Shown here one piece after another: positions 37,851 through 49,147 of a DNA stretch of 64,000 nt. The position numbers and the translations under genes were made by a program. This DNA comes from Gracilaria gracilis (lineage: Eukaryota > Rhodophyta > Florideophyceae > Gracilariales > Gracilariaceae), in the NCBI GenBank assembly GCA_030374805.1, contig JARGSG010000228.1:62001-126000 (forward strand), given 5' to 3'. The notes beneath the pieces were generated by a model. The model had not been told where the DNA came from and did no database searches. It worked only from the letters and a program-made list of their open reading frames with translations. Each line of letters starts with the position of its first letter. Position 1 is the stretch's first letter.

Positions 37851-38106
37851 TTTCGCATGAGCTTCGGCGACTGAGTCGAAGTTCATTGTTGCGCAGGTGG
37901 GAAGAGTGGTTCACAAGCAACACAAGTGGCACAAGAGGTCTGCTCGGGAGCTCCTCGTCTGGGAGCTCCTGGGCTAATAGGTTTGCCTTAAAATAAGGAT
38001 ACTACGCGACCATTGGGCTAATGCTGACGTATAACTTAGTGACTATAGTGATGCTAAGTTGTACGTCATGGAGTAGTTCTAGAACGTATCATGTACGTGT
38101 CTAACA
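37851..38106 (-). repeat. 3' LTR of copia element
   Basis: 256-bp direct repeat of 42537-42792. A purine-rich ACAGGGGTTTG (38107-38117 on the minus strand) abuts it as a likely polypurine tract. Confidence 0.92.
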
Positions 38107-38160
38107 CAAACCCCTGTCGCGTTAGTGTCCTAACAACAATACAAACATAACTTGTACTAA

Positions 38161-41100
38161 TCAGTTCCAGGTGCTATGATCATGAGCTGTTCCCTTGGAA
38201 GTGTCGATGTTCCAGAGCCTTTCAGAGAGCATTTCGTTCATGTTCTGTGGGAGTTTGACGCTTCGTTTGGTCAGAGCATCAGCCAGATTAACGGTTCCAG
38301 GAATCCACGATATTTTATCCAGCTCCCCGGACTCAAATGCGTCCCTTATCATTGTGACCGTTTTACGAAGACGAAATTCCCTACACTCGTGTAGTGTGGT
38401 CGTCGTGTCGAAGAGTGCTTTAGAATCAACCAAGATATGGTGTGCAATATGCGCTTTGGGGAATAGATGGCGTATTGTTTCCTTCATGTCCACTCCTCGA
38501 TCTTCGGCTTCAGAACAAGCCAAAATCTCGGCTCCGAAAGAAGAATATGTCACACGCTTCTGCTTCGTGCTTGACCAATATATGGGATGAAATATCAGTT
38601 CTTCGTCGAACGCAGTTCCTATTTTAAGCCCATAGATAATACCTGTCTGCCCGTACGCGTGCTCGCTTGTAGCGTGAGAAGCGTCCGAAAGGCTGATGAG
38701 TTCGGCTGACGTTGCTCCAACGGGTCTCACGTACTTGATGATAGGAGCGAGATTGCATATCTCGTTCAGCATCGCATTTGCGTCTACTAGGTGTTTCACT
38801 CTGAGATTTCCCAGCTCTTGCTGCATTCGGGAAGTTACTAGGGATGCCTGTGGTAGAACCGCGGAGCCCAAGTACATCAGAGTCCCAGCAAGTGAACGGT
38901 ATTCACTCATCTCACTGCTGGACGCCCGGTCTTATCGCTCCCTCCTACGTGCTCTGGATAATTCGATGGGATGGAGTCGATCCAAATACGGGGTCATGGA
39001 TAAAGTGACGTTTCCTTCGTTGTCGCTGATAATGTCACATCCCGAGAAGGCCAGCTTGTTTCCGTATCGGATTTTTCCTACTTCTAATTCTCCTTGCAAC
39101 TTCTTCATGAACTCCTAGATGTGTTGTGGTGTCCCTGCCACTAGTAGATCGTCTACAACTTTTGCGATTATCATGGTGATGTGACCTAGTCCGTTTCGTT
39201 CGATGAAGAGCTGATTGACACCGTACACTCTTGATAGTGCTTCGTTCTCGAGCATCCACGCTCAATGCGTTTGGCCCACTGCCTGCCAGCTTCGACAATT
39301 CCGTATGGTAACTTGGTCAGTTTCCATAGGACACCACGTTTCGTCTTGAATTCGGGGGCTGGGCGTACGTATATATCCCTCTGAATCGGTCCACTCTGGA
39401 GTAATGCGCCCTTAATGTCGGCGACACCAAACGAAAAACCCAAAGAGAGCGCGATGCTAATTAACAGGCGTACAATTATCATGTCGGCGTTAAAGCAATC
39501 TTTCTGGATCTCATCCTTCAGATCATCTCGGTTGCCCTGGGTGACTAAGCGTGCCTTCAGCTTACGAACACCATCTTCGTCCTGCTTCACCTTATAAACG
39601 GTGTGAGAAGATATTACGTTAGCTTGGCGTGGCAGGTCTTCTTCCCTTACTTCGTAGTACGCCTCCAACCAATTATCGTTATGTTTTTTCTGTACGGCCC
39701 TTTGAGGATCCAAGGTGGAGCGAATTGGATTTCTCGAGCTGTTACTTGACGAGAGCCAATGACTTTCTGAATATCCTTGAGAACTTCCTGGTCGTTGGAC
39801 TTCAAGCTGTACGTTCCATTCATTTCTGGCTCCTTGAGCAAACCCTCGGTATAGCTCCCCATGTCCTTAAACGTGCCTTCTTTGGTGTTGCAGGACATAA
39901 GCGACGTGGAGTTCTGTGCGACCTGTTCCTCACCAGATGACGGGTATAGGGTTAAGTCGATATAGTCCTCCATCAGCCCTTCACCTAGTTCTCGTGCGAG
40001 TCCAGAGGTGGGGCGTAGTCGAATATCTTCGTAGGCTACTCGAGATATGCGTTCTTTTGGTGATCGACGCACCTCGACGATGTATTGCTCCGGTTTGACG
40101 ACGATCGCAGGACGCCACTCGTCTGGTTTGTTGTTTGCCGTTCTACGATAGAAGTAGAGGACTTTATCTCCAGGTTTTATAGCTGATTGGGGCAGCTTCG
40201 AATGGACGCGAGCTTTCATTGCGCGCTGTAGGGCTCTAGTGGCAGCTTGTTCAGTATAAGCCTTGAGCAGATCTTCCGTAACCATACGTCTTGGGGCACC
40301 AAGGATGGAAGGGGCGTATCCTTTGGCTAACTCGAATGAGCTCATCACCTTAGAGCCAGTAAAACAGTTCGAGAGGAAGATTCCCCGTGAGAATATGGTT
40401 CTGTCAGTACCCGACGTATTGTCGATCTGAAGCCTTTCGAGGATGCGCTTCACAACTCCATTTTTCCTCTCGACAATGCCTGTTTGCTGTGACGTCTGAC
40501 AGGGCGAGCTTTAAACGCGATGTCCCTTCCGGACAGGAAGTGCTTCATTTCACGACAATTGAACTCGTCGTCGGCCGAGAGTGCGTCAGGGGCTCCGTGC
40601 CTGTTAATCCATTCGACTTCTAAGGTCGCCATCATTGTCTTTGCCTCTCTATCGGACGTGAGTGATGCTTTAGAGTGCCCTGTGCCACAGTCTACGATGT
40701 GTAAGACGGTTTATTTTGTTCCTCTTATCACGCAGAACATAAAATCTGCTTGAATGTCGACATTAAAGCCTTGATTCACGTGGTTGATAGAGATTTTTCT
40801 CGAGGGAGCGGGTAACCCTGATTGCGGGCATATCGCGCAGTTGCCGGTGATGAGCTGAACTTCCTTTTCAAGCTCTTTAGAACCTTGGCCAGCTCTTCGG
40901 CAGAGATCAATTATCTCCGCCGGGTGAGCGTGTGTTAGACGGTGTAGTCTTTGAGCCAAGGTTTTTGGCCGCATCCCTCCTCCTGTTACGGACGTAAGTA
41001 AAGAGCTCACAGTTGGAGTTATCATGATGTGAGCTCGTGCGTCGTAGTCTGAGGTAGACCTTATATATACGTATAGAACTCGAGGCTTCTTGTCGGTCTT

Positions 41101-41586
41101 CCGTTTGATCGTGATGGTGGGGGGATGGGAAGAGAAGTTCGTCACGCTGTGACGCTGTATGTCTAGTCCGATTGTAAGCGGAGAGTCGTCCCGGAAAGGT
41201 CGAAAGTGAGAGAAATGCTCTGGTCGTTCACGTCTTGGAACGTCAATGTCCATGAGCATATTATCCCTTCTGCGCTCACGCAGTTGTGTCCCCAACCCCT
41301 GCGATATCGTGATCTCGGTTTGTCCGGCTCGAAGGTGATGTTCAACGCTTCGCATAGACGAATGGCGGATGAAATTCCTCCCATAGATATGGGGCTGCCT
41401 TCGTCTAATATGGGATTCGGATCTTTTTCCGAATCCCTTAACGAAAAAACGGCTTCGCCCCATCGTGTTGAGGATTGGGCTTTCGCTGATCGTTATTGTT
41501 AGTCCCCTCCTTCCTATTCCATTTCTGACCTTCTCCGGTCTTCGGATATGGGTTTCCATGATTGTCCTTTCGATTCTCCTCATCAT
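38161..41586 (-). pseudogene. Copia Pol (protease, integrase, RT, RNase H), frameshifted
   Basis: Minus strand. 41586-40711 holds a protease-like segment (SPLTIGLDIQ) and the integrase HHCC finger (LHRLTHAHPAEI ... CAICPQ). 40635-39647 holds the integrase core and C-terminal domain. 39713-39035 holds the RT (KARLVTQGNRDD; ADIKGALLQ; the VDDLL catalytic pair near 39160). 38910-38161 holds RNase H (EYRSLAGTLMYL; ISLSDASH; ILVDSKAL; WIPGTVNLADALTK). At least five frame changes or stops separate these, so it is not translatable as one polyprotein. Confidence 0.9.
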
Positions 41587-42572
41587 TCTTTTTATAAAAG
41601 TCGCGCTTACGTTTCTTGCTTTTCTTGAACTCTTTGTTGGAGTTCAAGAAGGACTTTGAGGAGTCTTCCGGCTTGGTGGTTGGCGTCTGGATGTTCAAAA
41701 GATCCTTCTCTTCCAGACTAGCCTCTTCGAGAGCTCTTATAGCGTCCTGAAACCCGATGGTAAAACACTCGTTTCCCGAGTCGTGAGCTTTCGCATGATG
41801 ATCCATAGCGGCTTTCATGGCACTCATGGATTCGGTGCTTTTATCCTTTTTGCTGTGATCAACTGTACCCGAAACTACTGCTCCAAGCACCTGCTGAATC
41901 GTCTCGAATCTGGAGATATCCATCGGTATGGTTCCCAGGTCGGTTGCTTCTACTTTTCTAGAAGTGACGACCAGGTTGCTTATTATGTTATTGAACGTTT
42001 GGGTAGAGAGTCCGGCGTTGAGTAGCAAGATTATATCAAAGTTCTGACCATCACTAGAGCTCTGCTCAGAATTGGTTAGGTTGAGGTAAGACAGCGCCGG
42101 TCCGGCGAATCTGTCGATGAATTCCGCTATAGGTTCGCCTGTTTTGCGCTTACAAGCGTCGATCTTCTTGTACAGGCGTACCACGCGGCGCAGGCGATCC
42201 ACGGCGGAGTCTTGGGCTACAAGGTTTACAATCCTTTTGATAACCGACATCTGATCCACTTTATCTTCGTCATTGTGCGGAGTGAGGGCCAATTCGCAAG
42301 GGACGGACTGCTTTTTTAACGATTTCTTTTTTGGTGAATTCCAATGATCGATAAAGTGTCATTCCCATTGTCGCGGCGGCTCCCTTGGCACGAGAGTCGC
42401 CACCTCCGGCGCACGCACGCGGGTTCTCAGCCCAGTCGAACACAGCTTCTCGCCATAGAAGCTTGTCAGTGTCCGTACGGAGTTTCGGCGGGATTAGGAT
42501 GTTGCTTGGAGAGAGACCCTCCCCTGGGCCCATAACTTTCGCATGAGCTTCGGCGACTGAGTCGAAGTTCAT
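41438..42572 (-). pseudogene. Copia Gag
   Basis: Two frames, 42572-42270 and 42292-41438, overlap and join by a one-base shift near 42280. The second (284 codons) has a helical UBN2/Gag-like core (EPIAEFIDRFAGPALSYL; LLNAGLSTQTFNNII) and a Lys/Asn-rich basic tail. The first ATG (42572) lies inside the 5' LTR. An ATG at 42533, overlapping the primer site, could be the true start. Confidence 0.75.
42524..42536 (-). promoter_or_regulatory. Half-tRNA initiator-Met primer site of copia
   Basis: Immediately inside the 5' LTR the coding strand reads GTTATGGGCCCAG. This is complementary to the anticodon stem-loop of eukaryotic initiator Met tRNA (CUGGGCCCAUAAC) rather than to its 3' end. Drosophila copia uses the same internal site, primed by a 5' half of the tRNA. 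Confidence 0.85.
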
Positions 42573-42792
42573 TGTTGCGCAGGTGAGAAGAGTGGTTCAG
42601 AAGCAACACAAGTGGCACAAGAGGTCTGCCCGGGAGCTCCTCGTCTGGGAGCTCCTGGGCTAATGGGTGTGCCTTTAAATAAGGATACTACGCGACCATT
42701 GGGCTAATGCTGACGTATAACTTAGTGACTATAGTGATGCTAAGTTGTACATCATGGGGTAGTTCTAGAACGTATCATGTACGTGTCTAACA
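42537..42792 (-). repeat. 5' LTR of copia element
   Basis: 256-bp LTR, TGTTAGACACG at its outer end. It is preceded on the coding strand by the target duplication GCTGT. Confidence 0.92.
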
Positions 42793-42797
42793 ACAGC

Positions 42798-45700
42798 AGT
42801 CTCCCGGCGCGGTTATGCAATGTCCCCGGGCTGCGAATTATATGGAGCTGTAAATGAAACATGAATAACTGGATGAACCTTCATATGGCACGGTAGTTCA
42901 AGACGAACAGCATTCTTACCAATCAACTCCAATATTGAGAATGGACCACTTCGACGAGCCCTAGACTTCTCTTTCGGTTGCACTCAAGAGTACATGTCCC
43001 GAAACAGCTTCCAAGATACCATAACCTTGTCATCCACCTTGTATGAAGGTGGCTTGCAATGGGTAGAACTTTCCGCGGATTGTCGTGCCTTTGCCAGTCT
43101 ATGGGCATACTGCGCATCCTTGAGAACACCTTTTAGTTTTAGACGCAACTCTTCGACATATTTCACAGAAAGCGAATCGCCATGAATAAAATCAGCCGCT
43201 GACCTAGGGTTCCATCCAATGTCAACTTCGAACGGAGTCAAACCGAGATCTTCAGATCGTGATGTGTTGTATGCAAATTCTGCGGAAGGTAATAGCAAAT
43301 CCCAGTATTCTGATTAAACGAACAGAAACATCTTATGTAGTTCTCGATCATTCTATTCATAACCTCCGAGGCTCCATCAGTTTGGGGATGGCGGGAGGAC
43401 GACATTCGCAGTTTCACACCGCATCTCTCCACTAGCGTTTTCCAGATAAGCGAGATAAATTTTGGGTCACGATCGGATATCAAATCATCGCGGAGGCCGT
43501 GCTGTGGGAAAATGTGGGTAAAGAAGGCATCGGCAACATCCGTCGCGTCGTCTGTAGTCTTCGAAGGTATAAAATGGACTCTCCGTGACAATCGATCCAC
43601 TCAAGTTGTGATACAGTCATATCCTCGCTTATTGATACGTAATCTCACAATAGAATCTGTCGCTAGTAGCCCCCAGCGTCTTGCCGGAACTGGCAATGGT
43701 TTAGGTTCATTCAGTTGCAATCCCTGATGGTCTTTGCTTCTCTGACATTCATAGCAACCATTACAATAATTGCGAACATCCTTTGTTTTGTTCTTCCAGT
43801 GGAACTCCCTAAGCCGTTCCAAAGTCTTCGTAAAGGCAAAATGGCCTGAAACTTTTGAGTCATATGCGAGCTCCAGAATTGGTCGCCTTGCATGCTTAGG
43901 GACGCAGAACTTTCCATTATAGAGAGCTTCCAACCATCTAAACTAAAGAATAGCAGCAGCAATTCCACGCGCTTTCTCATCTTCTTCTCCTCCGGCATTG
44001 TTCCCTTCAGAGCCAGATAAATCGGTGTAAATGTTTGGTCTGATGAGTTGCCAAACACTCGTTCTGCGTCACCCGCTTTCAGAACATGTACAGGCGTAGA
44101 ATTAATACTATATATGTTCGGGATTCTAGACAATGCGTCACCCAAGACATGAATCTTCCTGAGTTGAAGGCACACTTCTCAAATGTTGAAAGATGCAAAT
44201 ACTTCCAGCCAGCGAGCCTCTCTGCGACTCACATTTTTCTTCGTTAAAAAGTGTTTAACCACCAGATTGTCCGTTAAAAAATCGTACGAAGATCCCTCAA
44301 TGTAACAACGGAATCTTTGCAAAGCAAACACGGTTCCCAGTAACTCCCGTTCGTTGGCTGTATAGTTCTGTTCTGCTGAAGAAGACGTTCTCGACATGTA
44401 CGCAATTAATCCGTCATGATTATTTTCATCAAGCTGTGTCAAAGTGGCTCCCGTGGCTGTCTGAGAGGCATCGATGTGAACCCGGAACGGCTTCTCCGAA
44501 TCTGGTGGAATTAAAATTGGTGCAGTAGACAAAGCTTGTTTCAGTTCCACGAATGCCGTTTGCGATTCTTCACCCCACGATCGAATACCTTTGCTTTTCT
44601 GCGTGAGAGATGTCAGAGGAGCAGCTATTGATGAAAAATTCTTGATAAACCTTCGAAAGAACTGCACAAGCCCTAGAAAATTTCGCAACTCCGTTAGATT
44701 GCGGGGTCTAGGCCAATTTTTGACAATCTCTGCTTTGTTGGGATTCACTTCAAGGCCCCTATCACTCACAATCAACCCAAGGAACTCTGCTTCCCTGGTC
44801 ATAATCTTACACTTCTTCGGAGATGCATATAACTGATGTTCCCGTAGCCTTGTGAGAACAGAACGATTATGAAACAGATGTTTCTCTCTGGTATTACTAT
44901 AGATGAGAAGGTAATCAATGCACACGACGACAAAGTCATCAATGAAATCATGAAATACTCGATTCATCAACGATTGAAAGGTTGCGGGAGCATTTTGAAG
45001 TCCCATCGGCATCAAAAAGTATTCAAACTGACCGTATTTTGTGTTGAAAGCGGTTTTCTCAACGTCTTCTTGGCACATCCGTATTTGTTGAAATCCTGTT
45101 TTCAAGACAAGTTTGGAAAAGTATATGGCTTTCCCCAGGCGGTCAAATATCTCGTCACATCTTGGTAAAGGAGCATTGTTGCGCTTGGCTACCCGATTAA
45201 GTTCCCGATAGTCGACAACACCACAGAGATGACGACCAGGTTCTTTCACAAAGAACAATGGCGATCCGTACGAGGATTGAGTACGTTTTATCTTTCCACT
45301 TTTTAAAACCTTCTCGATAAACTTTTTTGCAGCAAGAAGCTCTGCGAGAGATAGTTGTTAAAGCAGACGACAAGGGGGTCTTGCACCGCGTTCAAGTACA
45401 ATGGAGTGGTCCACCACTCTGGATGGAGGTAATTCATCAGGTAATTTTTCCTGGAACACCTCTTCAAACTCCTGTAACAACAGTCGAAGGTCTTCATCCA
45501 CTTCGTTCAGTAAAGTGACCTTATGATTAGTGAAAATTGCATCAGAGGATTCAGCCGGGACACATTGAAATGCAATGGTTGAACGCTTTTTTTCAAACAA
45601 AAATTTGCGAAATTTCTTAGCACTCATGTTCGTAACGGTACGTCTTTTCATGCGAGGAACTCATTTAGCCTTCAAGACGAAACCATTAGCTTTCATGGTT

Positions 45701-45885
45701 CGAAGACGGTAATCTACCTTCGGCTCGGCTTCAAGATGCCAAGGCATTCCGGGAAGAACATCGTACTGACAATCTGCTACAATCCAGTTAGAAGTATATG
45801 AGTAATTTCTAATGAGAACAGTCTCATACAGCATATCTGTACTAAGTTCATGAAAACCTTTTTTGGAGTGCGTAATTTCCATCAA
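42798..45885 (-). pseudogene. Gypsy 2 Pol (protease, RT, RNase H, integrase)
   Basis: Minus-strand pieces follow in order. Protease-like end (YDVLPGMPWHLE, 45885-45661). Pre-RT and RT start (EKLPDELPPSR, 45651-45358). RT and RNase H (45258-44179, open 359 codons). RNase H end (HVLGDALSRIP, 44175). HHCC finger and integrase core (43933-43238, HPQTDGASE; TGA at 43601 before VDRLSRR). Integrase C-terminus (43298 to about 42800, GPFSILELIGKNAVRLELP). The RT catalytic box reads CIDYLL where gypsy elements have YxDD, so the second Asp is Tyr. Several frameshifts and stops are present. Confidence 0.9.
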
Positions 45886-45889
45886 CGTT

Positions 45890-46139
45890 GGTTTCAGATC
45901 CAGGGCTGTTCTTTGCCTAAAAAAATTCTTTGGAGATCACATTGGTATTGCACCCATCATCTTTGAGGATTCGAGTAGCAAACCGCTCAAAAGAGCCTTC
46001 CAAAACCTACAGCGGCGCACACTGTACCACACTCTTACTTTCAGAACCCTCATGGTTCTGTAGCGACACGTCTTTTTTAAGTAAATGTACTTTTAACGTG
46101 CTCTTCTTATTTCTGAAAGGACCTCCTAGTTTTCCGGAC
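45890..46139. other. Leader of gypsy 2, no Gag found
   Basis: Between the 5' LTR and the protease there are only 250 bp without a Gag-like frame. An intact chromovirus has 1 kb or more of Gag here. Confidence 0.5.
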
Positions 46140-46240
46140 TGTCCGAGCGATCCTTCTAGATATAATCATAATTGTAGAATTCAGTCCCCACGAAACTACT
46201 TCACAGTCCTCTCCATTGGACGGCAATTTCTCATGCAGTA
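46140..46240 (-). repeat. 5' LTR of gypsy 2, first half
   Basis: 101 bp matching 37391-37491. It is broken at TA 46239-46240, the pogo insertion site. Confidence 0.9.
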
Positions 46241-48786
46241 CTGTTAGTGTCCCTCAAGTTGTGGACAGGTACCTCGTGTTCAAAACCCCTAAGTTTTACA
46301 ACAAATTACCGAAGAAGACATAAACGAGCTCAAAACGCTCGCAATGTCCATTAGAAGACGAGCAAGATGAATGCGTAGCATGTTGATGAGCTTCAAGATA
46401 CATTCTGCACATCATTGAGGGGCAAGACGAGAGAGTATGAGGTGCAAAATGGTGGAAACGCAAGAGCAAGCGCCTTGATGACTCGCCCTGCACGCCTCTT
46501 TCTTATTTCTCCCAACTCAGCCTCAGAACCGGAAACAGGTGAATTCTGTGAACAATGCGGACAAACCACTTTGCGTAATCGCATCCAGTACAACGAACCA
46601 ACCCAATCATCGCCGGTTGTATAGCGCAATCTCAATCTCCGTACCAACCGGCAAAACTCAGCACAACACTGCCCGCGAACCGAGAAGACTATGTAACCCA
46701 CCTCCCAGCTTCCGAACCTCAATTAAACCTTTTTCTATTCTCATCACAATCAGCAATACAACAACATGCCACCAGCCTGACGAAATCCATACTATCGTCT
46801 TGGTAGTCTCCGCATTGAACGCTACATTCAAAATGGCATCAAGCTTGTAGAGTCTCGTTTCACAAAGCAGCCGAAGAAAGCCACCTCTCCCCGTCAACAC
46901 TTCACCACAATTACCACCGACAAACTGGAGAAACTCTACAGCGAACCGAATCAAGAACCACCCTAACCGCAAATGAAGAAAACGAAGTGGTTGAGCTCCT
47001 TCTTCACTATGCACAGCGCAGACGTCCGATATCACGCACAGACCTGATTGGTGTTGTAGAAGCAATGGCGTTGACCTTCCCACCCTGGTGGCAGGAGTCC
47101 ATTTGATTCAACGAAGGGAGGCCTGGCAGACGCCTCTGTGAGATTTTCGAATCGAGACACAGTGATCGCATTACCTTCAGGAAACCATCGCGACAGGACT
47201 CGAAGCGCTACCTTGCAACCAATGCCAAAGTTCTCGTATAACGCATGACCAAAATCAAAACAGCCATCGATGCGCACAGCATTCCACCTCAGAACATCTT
47301 AAACGTAGACGACCCGGGCTTTTCCCCTGCAACCGACACGAAGTATGGGAACCAGAAGAAGGTACTGGCAGAGAAAGGAATCGTGACGCAGGTAACAAAC
47401 CCTCGGTTTGAGAATGTCAATCGCATCACGCTTCTCACAAGCGTCTTTGCGGACGAAACGCCAGGTCGGACGATGTTCGTCTATCAAGGCACTCGAATTC
47501 GCACGCGCCGTATGACACGAAATGGTGGAAATGAAGTCGGTAAGTGTATTAGTGAGCTGCTCCCGCATGGGTCCCTCGTTAACGCGCGTAGAGATATTGC
47601 CTCTATTCACAAGTTAAAATTCTTCAAGTGGGCGGAGCGGCTGGGAAAGGACATAGAGGGGAAAAGAAAAGATGGTAGGAAGATTCTCCGGATATACGAC
47701 GGGTATCGCAGTCACCTCGATATTACGATTCTGAAATTAATGGCAAAGTATTGAATTATTGCTCACGCACTTCCAGCACACACAAGTGGTACCACACAAC
47801 CTCTTTATGTGGCCATCTTCCCTTCACTGAAACACCATCATTGAGACCTCCTGGAGAAAGTCTCCTGCTCATCCCAAAGAGCTCGCAAACCTTTGGACGA
47901 GTTTGGTGTTTCGCAAGTCACCTGCAAAGTCTACCGCACAAGTGTTACGGCAAAAAGCATAATCGCTGCGTTCTCAAATACCGGGTTGTATCCGTTCGAT
48001 GATTGCCGTCTATTGGAACAGGCTCATCCTTACTGCTTCGAAGAACCGCACAGGTTTGCGAGCATTGAGGAGATGGTGGCGATGATGGACGTGAAACACG
48101 AGAAAACAGTCGCCGAAATCGTCGAGGAGGTCCATACTTAGTCTTCTGGATTTCTTGATACTATATATGGCACTATGTTAATTTCAAACGCTGCGCTAGG
48201 TTGGCTTCTTTTCTACGAGGGAAAGAAGGAGAAGGTGTGAAACACCCAGCAGTCGAAAGTAGCCGAGATGGAACGGGTTTTGGCGTTTGAGAAGGAGAAA
48301 AAGCGAGTGATGCGGTTAGAATGCGAGAAGTCTCTACTAAGCTTTTTGTGGAGCGTTTTGAAGAGATTTTTAGCTTACCTCGGCCTCTATCTGTCCGAAA
48401 AGCGATTGAAAAGAGTAACGCTGCAAAGCGACGAGCACAAACGGTTGAGTTGGTAGTGTTAGTCTAATGGCTCAGGGAGAATGGTGGCCAGTTGTCTGGA
48501 AGAAAATTTGGAGCAAACCTGATTTGTCTTTTCATAGTGATGTATGAGTAATTTATCTGCGCAGCTTCTCAGCCCATGAGGAGCTAAACGTCGAATATAC
48601 CTTCTTGTGTTCAGAGTATCCTGCGATAGCGATCTCGTGTGAATAGAGGTCTTATTTCTCTTTTCGAGAGCGTCTACTTCCACTGAACTCGGTTTTCTGT
48701 CCGTTACCCGAATTGAAAAGCAAAAGGAGCGAGCTTCATTTTCACTCCTGCTTCTTAAGTTGTTCATATTTGTGGGGCTCCCACTG
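46241..48786 (+). mobile_element. pogo/Tigger-like DNA transposon in the gypsy 2 LTR
   Basis: 2546 bp bounded by TA on both sides (46239-46240, 48787-48788), the Tc1/mariner/pogo target duplication. The termini are imperfect inverted repeats: CTGTTAGTGTCCCTCAA at the left and CAGTGGGAGCCCCACAA read inward from the right. It encodes a pogo-type transposase. Removing it restores a continuous 198-bp LTR, which fixes the boundaries. Confidence 0.9.
46965..48141 (+). pseudogene. pogo-like transposase, frameshifted
   Basis: About 46965-47240 encodes a CENP-B/Tc5-type helix-turn-helix (NEENEVVELLLHYAQRRRPI, then FNEGRPGRRLCEIFESRHSD) with a stop inside. 47245-47755 holds the DDE nuclease core: ILNVDDPGFSP (first Asp), VFADETPGRTMFVYQG, then IYDGYRSHLD (second Asp). 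A frameshift near 47760 leads to ALPAHTSGTTQPL-like sequence and 47893-48141 (AAFSNTGLYPFDD), the usual end of pogo transposases. A basic C-terminal tail may extend to about 48456. Two or more lesions make it inactive. Confidence 0.85.
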
Positions 48787-48885
48787 TACGTAACCGCACC
48801 ATGCAAGCCCCCAAATGAGGGTTGGCAACCACAGACTCCACTCGCTGGCAGCTAGTACTCCGAAGCGTCAGAAACGTCTGTTGCA
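48787..48885 (-). repeat. 5' LTR of gypsy 2, second half
   Basis: Matches 37490-37588 after the TA duplication and ends CTGTTGCA. It marks the outer edge of gypsy 2. Confidence 0.9.
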
Positions 48886-49147
48886 GGTAAGGTTAGACCT
48901 CTTACAACCGTAACTTTATTTTCCACTGCACAGGTGACAGACTCTGTTTAAGCTCACGATAATTGCGCTCGAAGTGAAATCCGCGTAGCGCCTTCCTTCC
49001 ACAAGAATTAATTCCATTCCAACGTCCTCATTCTGTAGAAAAATGGATTCCTTTCCAACGTCCTTCATTATCTTTCGAAACAACCGCTCTCTCCGGGGTT
49101 TTCTCGCCGTGTCAGCCGACTTGTAATATATTCCTCATCAATCTTAC
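48886..49147. other. Spacer before the NLR-like gene
   Basis: No gene is seen. An imperfect 23-bp duplication (ATTCCATTCCAACGTCC / GGATTCCTTTCCAACGTCC) occurs at about 49009-49062. It may hold the promoter of the downstream gene, but no element is recognisable. Confidence 0.35.

Larger units (their letters stand above)
37851..42792 (-). mobile_element. Ty1/copia element inserted in gypsy 2
   Basis: A 4942-bp element with 256-bp LTRs (8 differences, about 97 percent identical by eye) and a perfect 5-bp target duplication ACAGC (37846-37850, 42793-42797). The order Gag, protease, integrase, RT, RNase H is diagnostic of Ty1/copia. LTRs start TGTTAG but end GCGAAA instead of the usual CA, a boundary fixed by the duplication and the primer site. 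Several frameshifts break the coding region. Confidence 0.93.
37391..48885 (-). mobile_element. Ty3/gypsy chromovirus 2, split by two insertions
   Basis: 198-bp LTRs lie at 37391-37588 (3') and 46140-48885 (5', interrupted). Removing the copia element (37851-42792 plus one TSD) and the pogo element (46241-48786 plus one TA) leaves about 4.0 kb in correct Pol order on the minus strand. The integrase C-terminus (near 42830) continues into a chromodomain at 37845, exactly across the copia insertion. No Gag is evident between the 5' LTR and the protease region, and no matching 5-bp duplication flanks it (CACGC versus GGTAA). Its flanks or ends have therefore been rearranged. Confidence 0.85.
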